DNA of 59,020 nucleotides, from contig JAFLKM010000042.1 of the NCBI GenBank assembly GCA_019163335.1, positions 1 to 59,020 of the forward strand, given 5' to 3'. Both the position numbers and the translations under genes were made by a program. This DNA comes from Desulfobulbaceae bacterium. Its GTDB lineage: Bacteria > Desulfobacterota > Desulfobulbia > Desulfobulbales > Desulfocapsaceae. How positions within the stretch are numbered: the stretch's first letter is position 1; every line of letters starts with the position of its first letter. Positions 18,678 to 28,403 of this stretch are shown here, piece after piece. Below the pieces are notes generated by a model. The model was not told the origin of the DNA. It was given only the letters and a program-made list of their open reading frames with translations, and made no database searches.

Positions 18678-19453
18678 TGGAGGTAGGATGCTTCTATGAA
18701 CCACTGGGCGAGGAAAGGATTGACCTTGAACAGACCGTTTTCCAGCTCATCAAGATTGGCCACGTATGGCATTACCTCGCCGTAGTAGTCGGCTTGCGGG
18801 CCGATGGGGGTAAAGTTTACCCCGAATGAACTGAGAATGCGGGCAAGGCTGCGTTCCATGGCCGCGAACCAGTATCGAATCCCATTTCTCCGGCTGAAGC
18901 GATAGATCTCCCGGTACATGCCGAGCAGGATCTGCGGGGTGTTGCTTCGCCGCTTTTCTATTTCACCATGACGGATATTGGCCGCTGGTCGGTCGAGGTT
19001 GTGGATGTATCCCCTCTCCTGAAACTTCTTTGTTACTCCCTGAAATGAATCTCCGGCTCGTCGCCGATAGTCAGCATGGACGATCAGGCGAGAAATCTCC
19101 GCACATTGATCACTTGGCGGAAAGGTGAAGCCGTTGAAGGTCGGGCAGTATTTTTGAAAGAGAAACTGCTCGTTTTTCTCTGCTAGAACCAGGCGGATTG
19201 AACCAACCAGTAACCCTTCAAGGGTATGGGATGCAACATGGAAGGCCCGTGTGTCAAAGCGGTCTGTCTCAAAGCCATGTTCATAGTCATGCGGATTCAG
19301 GAAGTGACACTCCAGGCAATAGACCTCGTATCGCAATCGAAAGATTTCCATAAGCAGAGCTGGATCCATGGCAGCGTGCATCTGGCCGGAAAATGTGAAA
19401 TGGGGTACCAACGGGTCGTGCCTGGAGCCGCCATCCTTGTGCTCACTATGCAT
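18674..19453 (-). CDS. PEP-CTERM/exosortase-associated acyltransferase (GNAT, autoinducer-synthase-like)
   Basis: A 259-aa protein related to GNAT and LuxI-like acyltransferases. Typical features are EIFRLRYEVYCLECHFL near the N-terminus, LVGSIRLVLA, CAEISRLIVHADYRRR and MYREIYRFSRRNGIRYWFAAMERSLARIL. This matches the family found next to exosortase and PEP-CTERM exopolysaccharide loci (TIGR03694 type). No exosortase, PEP-CTERM protein or polysaccharide cluster is visible within the window, so it looks detached from its usual setting. The first dozen residues (MHSEHKDGGSRHD) are atypical. Confidence 0.85.
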   Translation of the reverse strand: MHSEHKDGGSRHDPLVPHFTFSGQMHAAMDPALLMEIFRLRYEVYCLECHFLNPHDYEHGFETDRFDTRAFHVASHTLEGLLVGSIRLVLAEKNEQFLFQKYCPTFNGFTFPPSDQCAEISRLIVHADYRRRAGDSFQGVTKKFQERGYIHNLDRPAANIRHGEIEKRRSNTPQILLGMYREIYRFSRRNGIRYWFAAMERSLARILSSFGVNFTPIGPQADYYGEVMPYVANLDELENGLFKVNPFLAQWFIEASYLH

Positions 19454-19520
19454 CTGCCTTCTTACTCCATGGTATAATTTAGGATCTTCCCAACGAACTC
19501 ACGGCCACGGTTTGAAACTC

Positions 19521-19570
19521 CTGTTCCAGCCTGTTCCAGCCTGTTTCAGCCTGTTTCAGCCTGTTTCAGC
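19521..19570. repeat. Five-unit 10-bp tandem repeat
   Basis: Five head-to-tail copies of CTGTTYCAGC: the first two read CTGTTCCAGC and the last three CTGTTTCAGC, with no gaps. The array lies about 70 bases upstream of the acyltransferase start and about 100 bases from the end of hrpA. The 10-base period matches one turn of DNA, so it could place binding sites on one helix face, or it may be a simple slippage array. Confidence 0.95.
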
Positions 19571-19666
19571 AAGGTGTAGGTAGATTTTTTTAACCAAAAG
19601 TTATCGCATAAGCCCCGACATTTGATGCACATCTGATGCATATTTCAAGTTCTTCATCGTCTGTCT

Positions 19667-22600
19667 TCAACACAGATGGTTGAGATCCTGCCATTGCTGG
19701 TTGAGTTTTTTAGCCGAGACCTGAATGTTCCCTTTAATCTCCGGGGCAAACAGGGCGATGCGGAAGTCGGCAATCATGTCCTGAAAGTGTTTCAGTCTCA
19801 ACCGGCATTCTGGGGAGAGATCTTTTTCCCTGGAACGGAGCTTGTGCAGGTTCTGCAGGTGAGGCTGGAGTTGAGAGGCCTTGAGGCTATCCTTGGCTGG
19901 GTCTGCGTGGGCTCGTTCAATCCGGATGATAAGCGACTTCATGTCCCGGCTGCATCGCTCCATCTCTTCCAGGGTCTTTGACTCGAGAAAATTAACCGGC
20001 AGGATTTCATCGAGCAGTCGCTCATATTCGTCAAAGCGTTCCTCGTTGAAACAATGGGATTTCCTGGCCAGATCGGCAAAGCGCTGGATATGGGAGCTGA
20101 CCTCCTTGCGTTGCCGGAGCATATTCATGACGGAATCGCAGATGATTCGACCCTGCACATGGAAATTTTGTTTCTTTACTCTGGCCACCGTCTCTTCAAA
20201 TTCTTTGCGGTCGGGGATGGAAGAGCTTGTCGTCTGAAAAAGGGAGCTGAGAATAAAGGAAAGGAGAACCGCCCCGCTTCCGCCATCCTTGGCTTGAGTG
20301 GCACCGGAACGTCCTTTCCCTGTTCCTCCTCCTTTGGCGTGTGTCTCTGTTCCGTGGCCAACTCGTTTGCCAAGGCCCTGAATGAGCCAAGCGGATGAGG
20401 GCCCGGAAAGGCTTGAAGTGCAGTATTTTTTCAGGGCTTTATATTGTTCCGCCACTTGAAGTTGATAGAGAAAGTTCAATCCTTCCCGATTTTGTTGAGC
20501 GGCTTGCTGTTGATCGGGAATAAATTCAACAACGACTCCGCCGCGGTCCCTGATCACCTTGAAGGCTGGAAAAAGGGCGCCGCACATCTCCTGCTGCGGG
20601 CTGTAAAGAGGGAGAGAGGCGGGCAGACCGTCAAAATTCCAGGTGGAAAACAACTTCCCTTCCCACAATGTTTGAATCTTTTTATCCTGCGATTTCAGGC
20701 GCGCCAGAGAAGTGGTTGTGGTCGGTTGATGGCGTCCCTCCCGAAGCTTTGTCAGTGATCTGCCCGTTACCACTTCTTTTCCGGAATGGTCAAAAAGAAG
20801 AAAGCGCATGCTCAGATGGGGCGGCAGTTCTTCAGGCCAGTCAGCACGAGAGGTTGTGCGCCGAAACGATTTAAGAATGGAGCGCTCCAGTGCCTGAAGA
20901 AGCGAACCCTTATACATGTCCAGATCATCCAGCAGCATATCCACCGTGCCGCTTAATGGGATGAGGAATTTACGGATATTTTTAGGCAGTCCTTTGAGCA
21001 GGAAGGTGACCTTTTCCTTGAGCAATCCCGGTACCAGCCATTCAAAAAACGACTCATGCAGGGTGTCGATCAGATCCAGAGGGATACGCACGGTCACCCC
21101 GTCGTCAGGTGCCCCGGGGACAAAGTGATACTCCAGCCGGAACTGGTGCGATCCAACAGTGAGCAGGGGCGGGAAATCGGTGAGCTCGCGCTGTTCCGGG
21201 CGGCGATTGAGGATGTCTGTTTCGTTCATCACAAGCGTCTGCCTGTTTTTCTCTTTCTGCAGGAATCGGTTCAGGGTGTGGCGGTCATAGACATCTTGCG
21301 GCAGTCGTTGCTCATAAAAGGCAAAAAGTGTTCGGTCATCGACCACAATATCCCGTTTTCTGAGACGTTCCTCAGTGGCCTGCCACTCTTCGAGGAGGTT
21401 CAGGTTTTTCTGGAGAAAGGGAAAAGGGGATTCGAGCTCACCATTGATCAGGGCCGATTGAATGAAGATTTGTCGTGCCTCGGCCTGGCATCTTGCATCA
21501 ATCCTTCCATAGTTGATCTTGCGGCTGGCAACAATCACCAGGCCAAAGAGGGTAACCTTCTCATCGGCTACGACCTGCCCGGACTTTTTGTGCCAGCGTG
21601 GGCTTGACCAGGAACGTTTGCACAGTTTTCCACCCAGATGTTCCAGCCATTGCTGGTCGATGGCGGCCACGGTCATGGCATAAAGCCTGGAAGTTTCAAG
21701 AAATGAAGCGGCGATGATCCATTGATTGCTCACGCCATCCTTGGCTCCCGCGGCATTTGGATCTCCCTGTCCTTTAACGCTGCGGGAATCCGTCTTTTGT
21801 CTTCCCTCTTCTTGCTTCTGCTTTATCGCCAGTGTTGATCCGGGAAAAACCATAAGTTCTATTCCACCGCCGCCAAGATAGATTTTATCTTTTTGTTTCA
21901 TTGCAATATTGCGCAGAAAACCAGTGCAAAGTGATTGGTGGATGGCGGTGTAGGAAGCAGGAGTGGAGTTTTCATCGAACCCGGGACGAAGGGACAAGAG
22001 CCGCTCCAGCTGTTCGTGCAGGTCGAGCCATTCGCGCATGCGCTGAAAAGACAGGAAATGGCTGGAGCAGAATTTTTTCAGACGGCTCCAGGATTTTGTT
22101 TGCAGCTGAACATCATGGAAGAGATCCCAGATATTGAGAAGGGTCAGGAAGTCGGAACTTACGTGTGCAAATTTCCGGTGGGCGGTATCGGCCTCCTGTT
22201 CCCGGTCGGCTGGCCTGACCCGTGGGTCAGCAATGGCGAGGGCGGCGGCGATGACCTTGATTTCGCGCAGGCAGTTATTCTCCCGGGCGGCAATGATGAT
22301 TCTTGCGATACAGGGATCAATGGGCAAGGTCGCCATGATCCGGCCATGACTGGTCAGTTTGTCATTTTCATCGATGGCATCGAGTTCGGTGAGGAGCTTG
22401 TAGCCGTCGCGGATGGTGCCGGGGGGCGGTGGTTCGACAAAGGGGAAAGAATGCGGGTCTCCGAGATGGTAGGCAATCATCTGGAGGATTACTTCAGCCA
22501 GGTTGGCACGTTTAATTTCAGGTGTGGTGAATTCTTCCCGGCTCAGGTAGTCCTCTTCCGAATAGAGGCGGACACAGATGCCCGCGCCAATCCTGCCGCA

Positions 22601-23641
22601 CCTGCCCTTGCGCTGGTCGCAAGCGGCCCGGGAGATTCTGGTGATCGGCAGGCTGATGGTCTTGGCCCGGACATTATACTGGGAGATCCTGGCCAGTCCC
22701 GAGTCCACCACATATCTGATCCCAGGTACGGTGATGGAGGTTTCGGCGACATTGGTCGCCACCACAATCTTGCACTGCTTGAAGGGCTGGAAGATACGAC
22801 GCTGATCCGCCCCCTGGAGACGACCAAAGATGGGCAGGATGATGGCTTCCGGCATTTTACCGGCCAGAAGGGTACAGCAGGTACGGATGTCCCGCTCGGT
22901 GGGCAGAAAAATCAGGGTATCGCGCGAACCACTATGGAGATGGAGGTCAGCAACGGTCTGGACGCAGTGGCTGATATAGTCTCCACGGTCGTCGCCTGCG
23001 CTGGTATCGTCATCTTCGGCAGGGGCATAACGAACCGTAATCGGATAGGTTCTGCCGGCAATGGTGAGGACCGGCGCCTGGTCGAAATGTCGTGAAAAGA
23101 TGGCCGTATCGATGGTGGCGCTGGTGATGATCAATTTCAGATCAGGCCGCTTGGGAAGCAGGTTTTTAAGAAAGCCAAGGAGAAAATCGATGTTGAGGCT
23201 TCGTTCATGGGCCTCGTCAATGATGATCACCCCGTATTTCCTGAGCAGCGGGTCGTTCCTGGTCTCGGCCAGCAGGACTCCGTCGGTCATGAACTTGATC
23301 CGGGTATCGGTAGTGGTCTGGTCATGGAATCGGATCTTGGAGCCAACCAAGAGGCCGTTCTCGCCTTTTTCAGTCAACTCTTCACGCACCCGTTCCGCTA
23401 CCGAGAGGGCGGCGATGCGTCGCGGTTGAGTGCAGCCAATAATCAGATCAGCTCTTTTATCTCTTTTGCGGCTGCCGGGCGCCTCGACCTGTGCAAGTTC
23501 CAGACAGAACTGCGGCAGTTGCGTCGTCTTCCCCGAGCCGGTATCACCGGCTATGACGATGGTCTGATGGGCTCGTAAAGCCTCCTGGATCTCGGCTTTA
23601 TGATTGAGGATGGGAAGGGATTCCGGGGAGTGAATTGTCAT
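19667..23641 (-). CDS. hrpA: ATP-dependent RNA helicase HrpA (DEAH box)
   Basis: A 1324-aa protein, close to the usual 1300 aa of HrpA. The helicase core shows GDTGSGKTTQLPQ (about 32-44), CTQPRRIAALSVAERV, IIIDEAHERSLN, ITSATIDTAIFSRHF, FLPTERDIR, ATNVAETSITVPGIRYVVDSG and RKGRCGRIGAGICVRLYS. It continues into the helicase-associated and OB-like regions and the long C-terminal DUF3418 region with FPPLLTVGSHQFRLEYHF. HrpA acts on RNA and helps resolve stalled or collided ribosomes. Two low-complexity inserts near residues 625-640 and 1095-1125 carry related A-K-D-G segments (see findings). Confidence 0.96.
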   Translation of the reverse strand: MTIHSPESLPILNHKAEIQEALRAHQTIVIAGDTGSGKTTQLPQFCLELAQVEAPGSRKRDKRADLIIGCTQPRRIAALSVAERVREELTEKGENGLLVGSKIRFHDQTTTDTRIKFMTDGVLLAETRNDPLLRKYGVIIIDEAHERSLNIDFLLGFLKNLLPKRPDLKLIITSATIDTAIFSRHFDQAPVLTIAGRTYPITVRYAPAEDDDTSAGDDRGDYISHCVQTVADLHLHSGSRDTLIFLPTERDIRTCCTLLAGKMPEAIILPIFGRLQGADQRRIFQPFKQCKIVVATNVAETSITVPGIRYVVDSGLARISQYNVRAKTISLPITRISRAACDQRKGRCGRIGAGICVRLYSEEDYLSREEFTTPEIKRANLAEVILQMIAYHLGDPHSFPFVEPPPPGTIRDGYKLLTELDAIDENDKLTSHGRIMATLPIDPCIARIIIAARENNCLREIKVIAAALAIADPRVRPADREQEADTAHRKFAHVSSDFLTLLNIWDLFHDVQLQTKSWSRLKKFCSSHFLSFQRMREWLDLHEQLERLLSLRPGFDENSTPASYTAIHQSLCTGFLRNIAMKQKDKIYLGGGGIELMVFPGSTLAIKQKQEEGRQKTDSRSVKGQGDPNAAGAKDGVSNQWIIAASFLETSRLYAMTVAAIDQQWLEHLGGKLCKRSWSSPRWHKKSGQVVADEKVTLFGLVIVASRKINYGRIDARCQAEARQIFIQSALINGELESPFPFLQKNLNLLEEWQATEERLRKRDIVVDDRTLFAFYEQRLPQDVYDRHTLNRFLQKEKNRQTLVMNETDILNRRPEQRELTDFPPLLTVGSHQFRLEYHFVPGAPDDGVTVRIPLDLIDTLHESFFEWLVPGLLKEKVTFLLKGLPKNIRKFLIPLSGTVDMLLDDLDMYKGSLLQALERSILKSFRRTTSRADWPEELPPHLSMRFLLFDHSGKEVVTGRSLTKLREGRHQPTTTTSLARLKSQDKKIQTLWEGKLFSTWNFDGLPASLPLYSPQQEMCGALFPAFKVIRDRGGVVVEFIPDQQQAAQQNREGLNFLYQLQVAEQYKALKKYCTSSLSGPSSAWLIQGLGKRVGHGTETHAKGGGTGKGRSGATQAKDGGSGAVLLSFILSSLFQTTSSSIPDRKEFEETVARVKKQNFHVQGRIICDSVMNMLRQRKEVSSHIQRFADLARKSHCFNEERFDEYERLLDEILPVNFLESKTLEEMERCSRDMKSLIIRIERAHADPAKDSLKASQLQPHLQNLHKLRSREKDLSPECRLRLKHFQDMIADFRIALFAPEIKGNIQVSAKKLNQQWQDLNHLC

Positions 23642-23765
23642 GGAATGGATGGTTGATCTTTCGATTCTATGGTATAGGTATTTTTTTTAAATAAAGAGTG
23701 TCCAGGCACTACAAGCAAGGTTCTTATAACATTTCATCTGTCACCCTGAAAGAGGAGAACGTCAC

Positions 23766-24638
23766 ATGAAGGTTCGAAAAGCAGTGATTCCCGTGGCCGG
23801 CCTTGGAACAAGGTTCCTGCCCGCCACCAAGGCCATCCCTAAAGAAATGCTCACCATTGTGGACAGGCCTACCATCCAGTACATCGTTGAAGAAGCCGTG
23901 GCCTCAGGGATTGACCAGGTAATTTTTATCACCAGTGCCGGGAAATCGGCCATTGAAAATCATTTTGATTATGACTTTCATCTCGATAGTGTCCTCAAGG
24001 AAAAGAAGAAGATCGCCCTTGGGGAAGAGTTGAACAATATCTCCAATCTCATTGATATCGTCTCCATCCGCCAGAAAAAACCCCTTGGACTTGGCCATGC
24101 CATCTGGACTGCCCGGCACGTGGTCGGGGATGAACCCTTTATGGTCATGCTGGGCGACGATCTGGTCTTGAGTAAAACCCCGTGTGCCCGGCAGATGCTT
24201 GATCTCTTCGATGAGGTTCAGGAGTCCATTGTCGCCGTGCAACGGGTTCCCGAGGATCAAACCTTTCAATATGGTATTGTTGAGGGTGATCAAATAGAGC
24301 GTGAGCGCACCCATAAGGTCAACCGGATGATTGAAAAACCAGCGCCGGGAACCACCGACTCCGACCTCGCCATTATCGGACGCTATATTCTCATGCCCGA
24401 GATCTTTGAACTCCTGGAAAAGACAACACCCGGACACGGCGGTGAGATCCAGCTGACCGATGCCTTGCAGGCCCTTGGGAAAAGACGGGATATGTATGCC
24501 TATGAGTTCCAGGGAACCCGATATGATGCCGGTGACAAGATGGGGTATCTGAAGGCCATCATAGCATATGGCATGCTCCATAATAAACTCGGTGCAGAGC
24601 TAAAGGCCCATATCAAGGAGTTAGCAGCATCTCTATGA
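23766..24638 (+). CDS. galU: UTP-glucose-1-phosphate uridylyltransferase
   Basis: A 290-aa nucleotidyltransferase that makes UDP-glucose for polysaccharides. It carries PVAGLGTRFLPATKAIPKEM (nucleotide loop with catalytic Arg/Lys), VIFITSAGKSAIENHFD, VMLGDDLV, MIEKP and GGEIQLTDALQ, all in the family order and at the family length. GAAAGAGGAG precedes the ATG. The stop overlaps the priA start by four bases (ATGA), so the two genes are co-translated. It is divergent from hrpA. Confidence 0.97.
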   Translation: MKVRKAVIPVAGLGTRFLPATKAIPKEMLTIVDRPTIQYIVEEAVASGIDQVIFITSAGKSAIENHFDYDFHLDSVLKEKKKIALGEELNNISNLIDIVSIRQKKPLGLGHAIWTARHVVGDEPFMVMLGDDLVLSKTPCARQMLDLFDEVQESIVAVQRVPEDQTFQYGIVEGDQIERERTHKVNRMIEKPAPGTTDSDLAIIGRYILMPEIFELLEKTTPGHGGEIQLTDALQALGKRRDMYAYEFQGTRYDAGDKMGYLKAIIAYGMLHNKLGAELKAHIKELAASL

Positions 24639-27226
24639 TCCGGCTTGAGGTGGCGGTTGCTGTGCCCCTATGGCAGACACTCACCTATCTGCTGGATGAT
24701 GAAACTGATGAGATTGCTTCAACAGGAGTTGCTGGCGTCTCTTGCCTGATCGGTAGAAGGGTTCTGGTTCCCCTTGGTCAACGCAGGGTGACCGGCTATG
24801 TCCTGGGGCTGATGCCGGAAGAAGATATTGCCTATAAGTTGCGAAAGATTGTCGAGTTTCTTGATCAGGAATCGCTTTTTCCCGCTAACTTGATCCCGTT
24901 TTTCCGCTGGGTGGCAAAGTATTACCATTATCCGCTGGGTGAGGTCATTAAAACGGCCTTGCCTGGTGGGCTTTCCCCACGCAGCGGCAAACAGATTCAT
25001 CTCACTGACCTTGGTCGAGTAGAACTGAAAGGAATCCTTGATACGGCAGCCTTGCTGGAGCCAGGGCTGTTGGCGCTGCTTGTGGAAAAAGGACATCTCA
25101 GTGTCCCTGAATCACGGAAGATCATCGGTCGGCATCGTGATCGCATGATGATTGACTCCTGGAAAGAACAGGGGCTGATTGAAATCCGTGAGGTAATGCT
25201 TGGCAATGCGGTAAAGATTAAACAGGAAATCTGCTATTGCTGTTCCTCCTCCCTGGATCTTCCTCCCTGTGACACCTTAGATCCATCGAAAGATGAGATT
25301 AAACTCTTTAGTCAAGGTCTGTCGAAAGAGTTGTCCGCAGCTTTTTCCTTTACTCAAATCAAAACCCTCTATTTCCTTAAATTGTTGGCGGGAGCTGATG
25401 ATAAGCGGTTTGTTCCGATTCGCGAACTGACCCGAGCCTATAGCGGTGCCGCCAAGGCACTGCCGTTGCTTGTTGATCAGGGACTGGTGCAGCGTTTGGA
25501 GCAGCGTGTCTTTCGTAATCCCTACGGAGAGAAATTTGCCTGGTTTCCCCGTCCTGAAACTCTCACTGAGGAACAGGAGCAGGTTCTTTCGGAACTCATT
25601 CCAGCAATAGAGAAAAAAGCATTTGCCACATTTTTACTCCATGGGGTGACGGGTTGCGGCAAAACCGAGGTCTATCTGCGGGCTACTGAGGCAACCCTTG
25701 CTGCCGGCCGAGATGTTCTGGTGCTGGTTCCTGAGATAGCCCTTGCCACCCAGCTTGAAGCCCATTTCGTCTCTTGTTTCGGCGACCGGGTGCTGATTCT
25801 GCACAGTGGTCTGTCCACTGGAGAACGCTATGATCAATGGGCGCAGGCCTCAAGAAATCAGGATGGGGCAGATAAGGGGCAGAACGAACCACGCATAGTC
25901 ATCGGGGCCAGATCCGCAGTGTTCGCTCCTTTGCTGGATCCAGGACTGATCGTGGTGGATGAAGAACATGACAACGGGTTCAAACAGGATGACGGCCTGC
26001 GCTATAATGGCCGGGATCTTGCGGTGCTGCGCGGCCGTCTGCAAAAGGCAGTGGTCCTTTTAGGCTCGGCCACCCCTTCTGTGACCAGCTTCTGCCATGC
26101 CCGACAGGGGAAGTACACCCTTTTAACCATGAGCAAACGGGTTCAGGAACGATCCCTGCCTTCGGTCACCCTTGTTGATCTGCGCAATAAATCAGAGAAG
26201 GCCTTTGGGAAGGCGCTTGGCCATAAACTGCAATTAATGCTGCAGGAGACCCTGGCCCAGGGCAAACAGAGCCTGCTGCTCTTGAATCGCAGGGGCTTTG
26301 CCTCGGTGGTTTTGTGTCAGGATTGCGGCAAACCGGTGGAGTGCCGTCACTGTCATATTTCCCTCACCTATCATAAGGGAAAGAAGCAATTAGTCTGTCA
26401 TTACTGCGGGTATTCCCTGACCAGCAGTCAGCTCTGCTCCGGCTGCCAGTCGGAAAAATTAGTCCCGGTGGGCTTTGGCACCGAACGTATCGAGCAGGAA
26501 GTAATGGAACTCCTGCCCACCGCCCGGATTGCCCGCCTTGACTCAGACACCGCACTGGATCGCAAGAAATTTCTCCACATTCTCTCGGCCATGCACAACC
26601 GGGAGATTGACATTTTGATTGGGACCCAGATGATTGCCAAGGGCCATGACTTCCCAGAGGTGACCCTGGTAGGAGTGGTGTGGGCTGACGGAGGCTTGAG
26701 CATGCCCGATTTTCGTGCGGCAGAACGCACCTATCAGCTCCTTTCCCAGGTCAGTGGCCGGGCTGGACGGGGAGACAGCCCCGGCCAGGTGATTATCCAG
26801 ACCTTGCGACCGGATCATTACGCCGTGGCCTATGCTCAGCGTCATGCCTACACCGAGTTGTATGAGAAGGAGATGGCAATCCGGAAGATGCCGGCATTTC
26901 CTCCCATGCTGCGGATGATCAATGTTCATATTCAGGGGAGCAGGGAACGTGAGGTCCAGAAGGCGGCTACTGAAATCGGGTTGATGTGCCGGACATTTGC
27001 CAAATCCCTGGCGGCGGATACGAAGCGGCCGCCGGTGGAGATTCTCGGGCCGGCTCCCTCGCCCTTGGATCGATTGCGTGATCGCTACCGCTGGCAGGTC
27101 TTGCTCAAAAGTGCCTGTCAGGATGATCTGCACGCGCTGTGTGATCAGGTGGTGACGCGTCAGGCTGAGGTGGCGGTTGGGGATATTCAGGTTGCTGTTG
27201 ATGTGGATCCGGAGAACATGATGTGA
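24635..27226 (+). CDS. priA: Primosomal protein N' (replication restart helicase)
   Basis: An 863-aa DEAH-type DNA helicase, longer than the E. coli enzyme (about 730 aa). The N-terminal 3'-binding domain has the V-A-V-x-x-P-L start and GRRVLVPLGQRRVTGYV. The helicase core shows LLHGVTGCGKTEVYL, VVDEEHDN, LLGSATPSV and the cysteine-rich zinc ribbon (CQDCGKPVECRHCH, then CHYCG and CSGCQ). GTQMIAKGHDFPEVTLVGV and SGRAGRG complete motifs V and VI. Extra length lies in a linker at about 200-240. It reloads DnaB at stalled forks. Confidence 0.96.
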   Translation: MIRLEVAVAVPLWQTLTYLLDDETDEIASTGVAGVSCLIGRRVLVPLGQRRVTGYVLGLMPEEDIAYKLRKIVEFLDQESLFPANLIPFFRWVAKYYHYPLGEVIKTALPGGLSPRSGKQIHLTDLGRVELKGILDTAALLEPGLLALLVEKGHLSVPESRKIIGRHRDRMMIDSWKEQGLIEIREVMLGNAVKIKQEICYCCSSSLDLPPCDTLDPSKDEIKLFSQGLSKELSAAFSFTQIKTLYFLKLLAGADDKRFVPIRELTRAYSGAAKALPLLVDQGLVQRLEQRVFRNPYGEKFAWFPRPETLTEEQEQVLSELIPAIEKKAFATFLLHGVTGCGKTEVYLRATEATLAAGRDVLVLVPEIALATQLEAHFVSCFGDRVLILHSGLSTGERYDQWAQASRNQDGADKGQNEPRIVIGARSAVFAPLLDPGLIVVDEEHDNGFKQDDGLRYNGRDLAVLRGRLQKAVVLLGSATPSVTSFCHARQGKYTLLTMSKRVQERSLPSVTLVDLRNKSEKAFGKALGHKLQLMLQETLAQGKQSLLLLNRRGFASVVLCQDCGKPVECRHCHISLTYHKGKKQLVCHYCGYSLTSSQLCSGCQSEKLVPVGFGTERIEQEVMELLPTARIARLDSDTALDRKKFLHILSAMHNREIDILIGTQMIAKGHDFPEVTLVGVVWADGGLSMPDFRAAERTYQLLSQVSGRAGRGDSPGQVIIQTLRPDHYAVAYAQRHAYTELYEKEMAIRKMPAFPPMLRMINVHIQGSREREVQKAATEIGLMCRTFAKSLAADTKRPPVEILGPAPSPLDRLRDRYRWQVLLKSACQDDLHALCDQVVTRQAEVAVGDIQVAVDVDPENMM

Positions 27227-27397
27227 TGGAAGGGTGTTTCTAACCCGCTTTTTTTTTCTTAAAATGAAATCACGAAGACCAGCGAGCGGCTCCGAGACAC
27301 TACAAAGAGTAGGGAGAGGAGAAGCCCTGATGATGGTCTGTGTTTGATAAAGAAATGGGTTGATGGCTGTTTTGTCAGCTAACAGGTTGGAAAATAT

Positions 27398-27658
27398 ATG
27401 AGATTTGACTGGATAACCATAATCGGCTTGATTGCGGCAACCTGTACCACCTGTTCATTCTTGCCCCAGGTGATCAAAATATTGCAATCAAAACGAACCA
27501 ATGACGTTTCCCTCTTGATGTACGCCATTCTCACAACAGGACTTTTCCTCTGGCTGATTTACGGGTTGATACTCAAGGACATTCCATTGATTGTCGCAAA
27601 TAGTGTCAGCCTGGCACTTTCCCTGTGCGTCTTGGTTCTTAAAATAAAACATGGTTAG
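27398..27658 (+). CDS. SemiSWEET-type sugar transporter
   Basis: An 86-aa membrane protein with three predicted helices and the PQ-loop signature of bacterial SemiSWEETs: TCSFLPQVIKILQSKRTNDVSLLMY in helix 1-2 and a conserved Asn in the third helix (IVANSVSL). Such proteins dimerise to form a facilitative sugar pore. It is 170 bases downstream of priA after a weak GGGT/ACCC stem and T run, so it is probably a separate unit. Confidence 0.93.
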   Translation: MRFDWITIIGLIAATCTTCSFLPQVIKILQSKRTNDVSLLMYAILTTGLFLWLIYGLILKDIPLIVANSVSLALSLCVLVLKIKHG

Positions 27659-27814
27659 AAATAAGAAGGAGTCCGGAGAGTGAGGCTATCGTTTATTTTG
27701 AATGGATTCTTCCTTTTAGATAACAACATCGAAAAGTTTGTAATGGAAAGTTTTTGCTGTGATATTGTTATGGCAACTTTGTTGTAACAATGCTGTTAGC
27801 CGTCAGGAGAAACC

Positions 27815-28288
27815 ATGCACCCGGACGAAGTCGTTAAAGAGATCGTGGCTTACTTTCCAGATATCGTTCCAAAAGTAAGCTGGGGTGAAACATCCCTCTT
27901 TTACAACCCAGGTAAAGTGCTTCCCAATGGCGTGTATTTCTGCACCATCAAGGAGCATGACGGCGAGAACGATAAGTCCTCAAATCTTAATCGCGAGGAA
28001 GTATTTCGACTTGCCATCGGCCTTGATTCAGAGACGTACTTCAAGCTCTTTGGCAAAAAACCGAGTCGTCCCGAGAAGGGCGGGGCAGTCAAGACTGGGC
28101 ATGATTTTTCAAAGCTCAACGAACTAACGCCTCATCCAGTGTATGCATGGATGAACTGGGCGCAGGTGCTTTGTCCAACCCGCGAGACATTAAAGGAAAT
28201 ATTTCCTCTTATTGAAAATGCGTTTCAATCGGCAGTTGGCAGGTTTGATAAGAAGACTGCTACCAAGCCAACCACTTGGAAGCGTTGA
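27815..28288 (+). CDS. DUF6194-like protein
   Basis: A 157-aa soluble protein (VSWGETSLFYNPGKVLPNGVYFCTIKEHDGENDKSS..., then EVFRLAIGLDSETYFKLFG and HPVYAWMNWAQVLCPT). This order resembles the DUF6194 family, also near YdeI/MmcQ-type small proteins. Function is unknown. Family assignment is from pattern memory and moderate. AGGAGAAACC precedes the ATG. The strongly hydrophilic, charge-rich sequence shows no membrane segment. Confidence 0.7.
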   Translation: MHPDEVVKEIVAYFPDIVPKVSWGETSLFYNPGKVLPNGVYFCTIKEHDGENDKSSNLNREEVFRLAIGLDSETYFKLFGKKPSRPEKGGAVKTGHDFSKLNELTPHPVYAWMNWAQVLCPTRETLKEIFPLIENAFQSAVGRFDKKTATKPTTWKR

Positions 28289-28403
28289 AGCGCGTCAGTT
28301 ATTTTTGAGGTTGTGCACAGAGTATGTGGGACAACATTACGTTTTTTATTTGGTGGATGAATCGTAGAAAGGGTTGTGTGGAGGAATAAGGAAGAAAAAA
28401 AAA

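Noticed and set aside
21935-23095. 386-codon plus-strand frame opposite hrpA
   Set aside because: It mirrors the conserved helicase core on the other strand; its length comes from codon bias and its product matches nothing.
27230-27260. GGGT/ACCC stem plus T run after priA
   Set aside because: The stem has only four pairs; too weak to list as a terminator.
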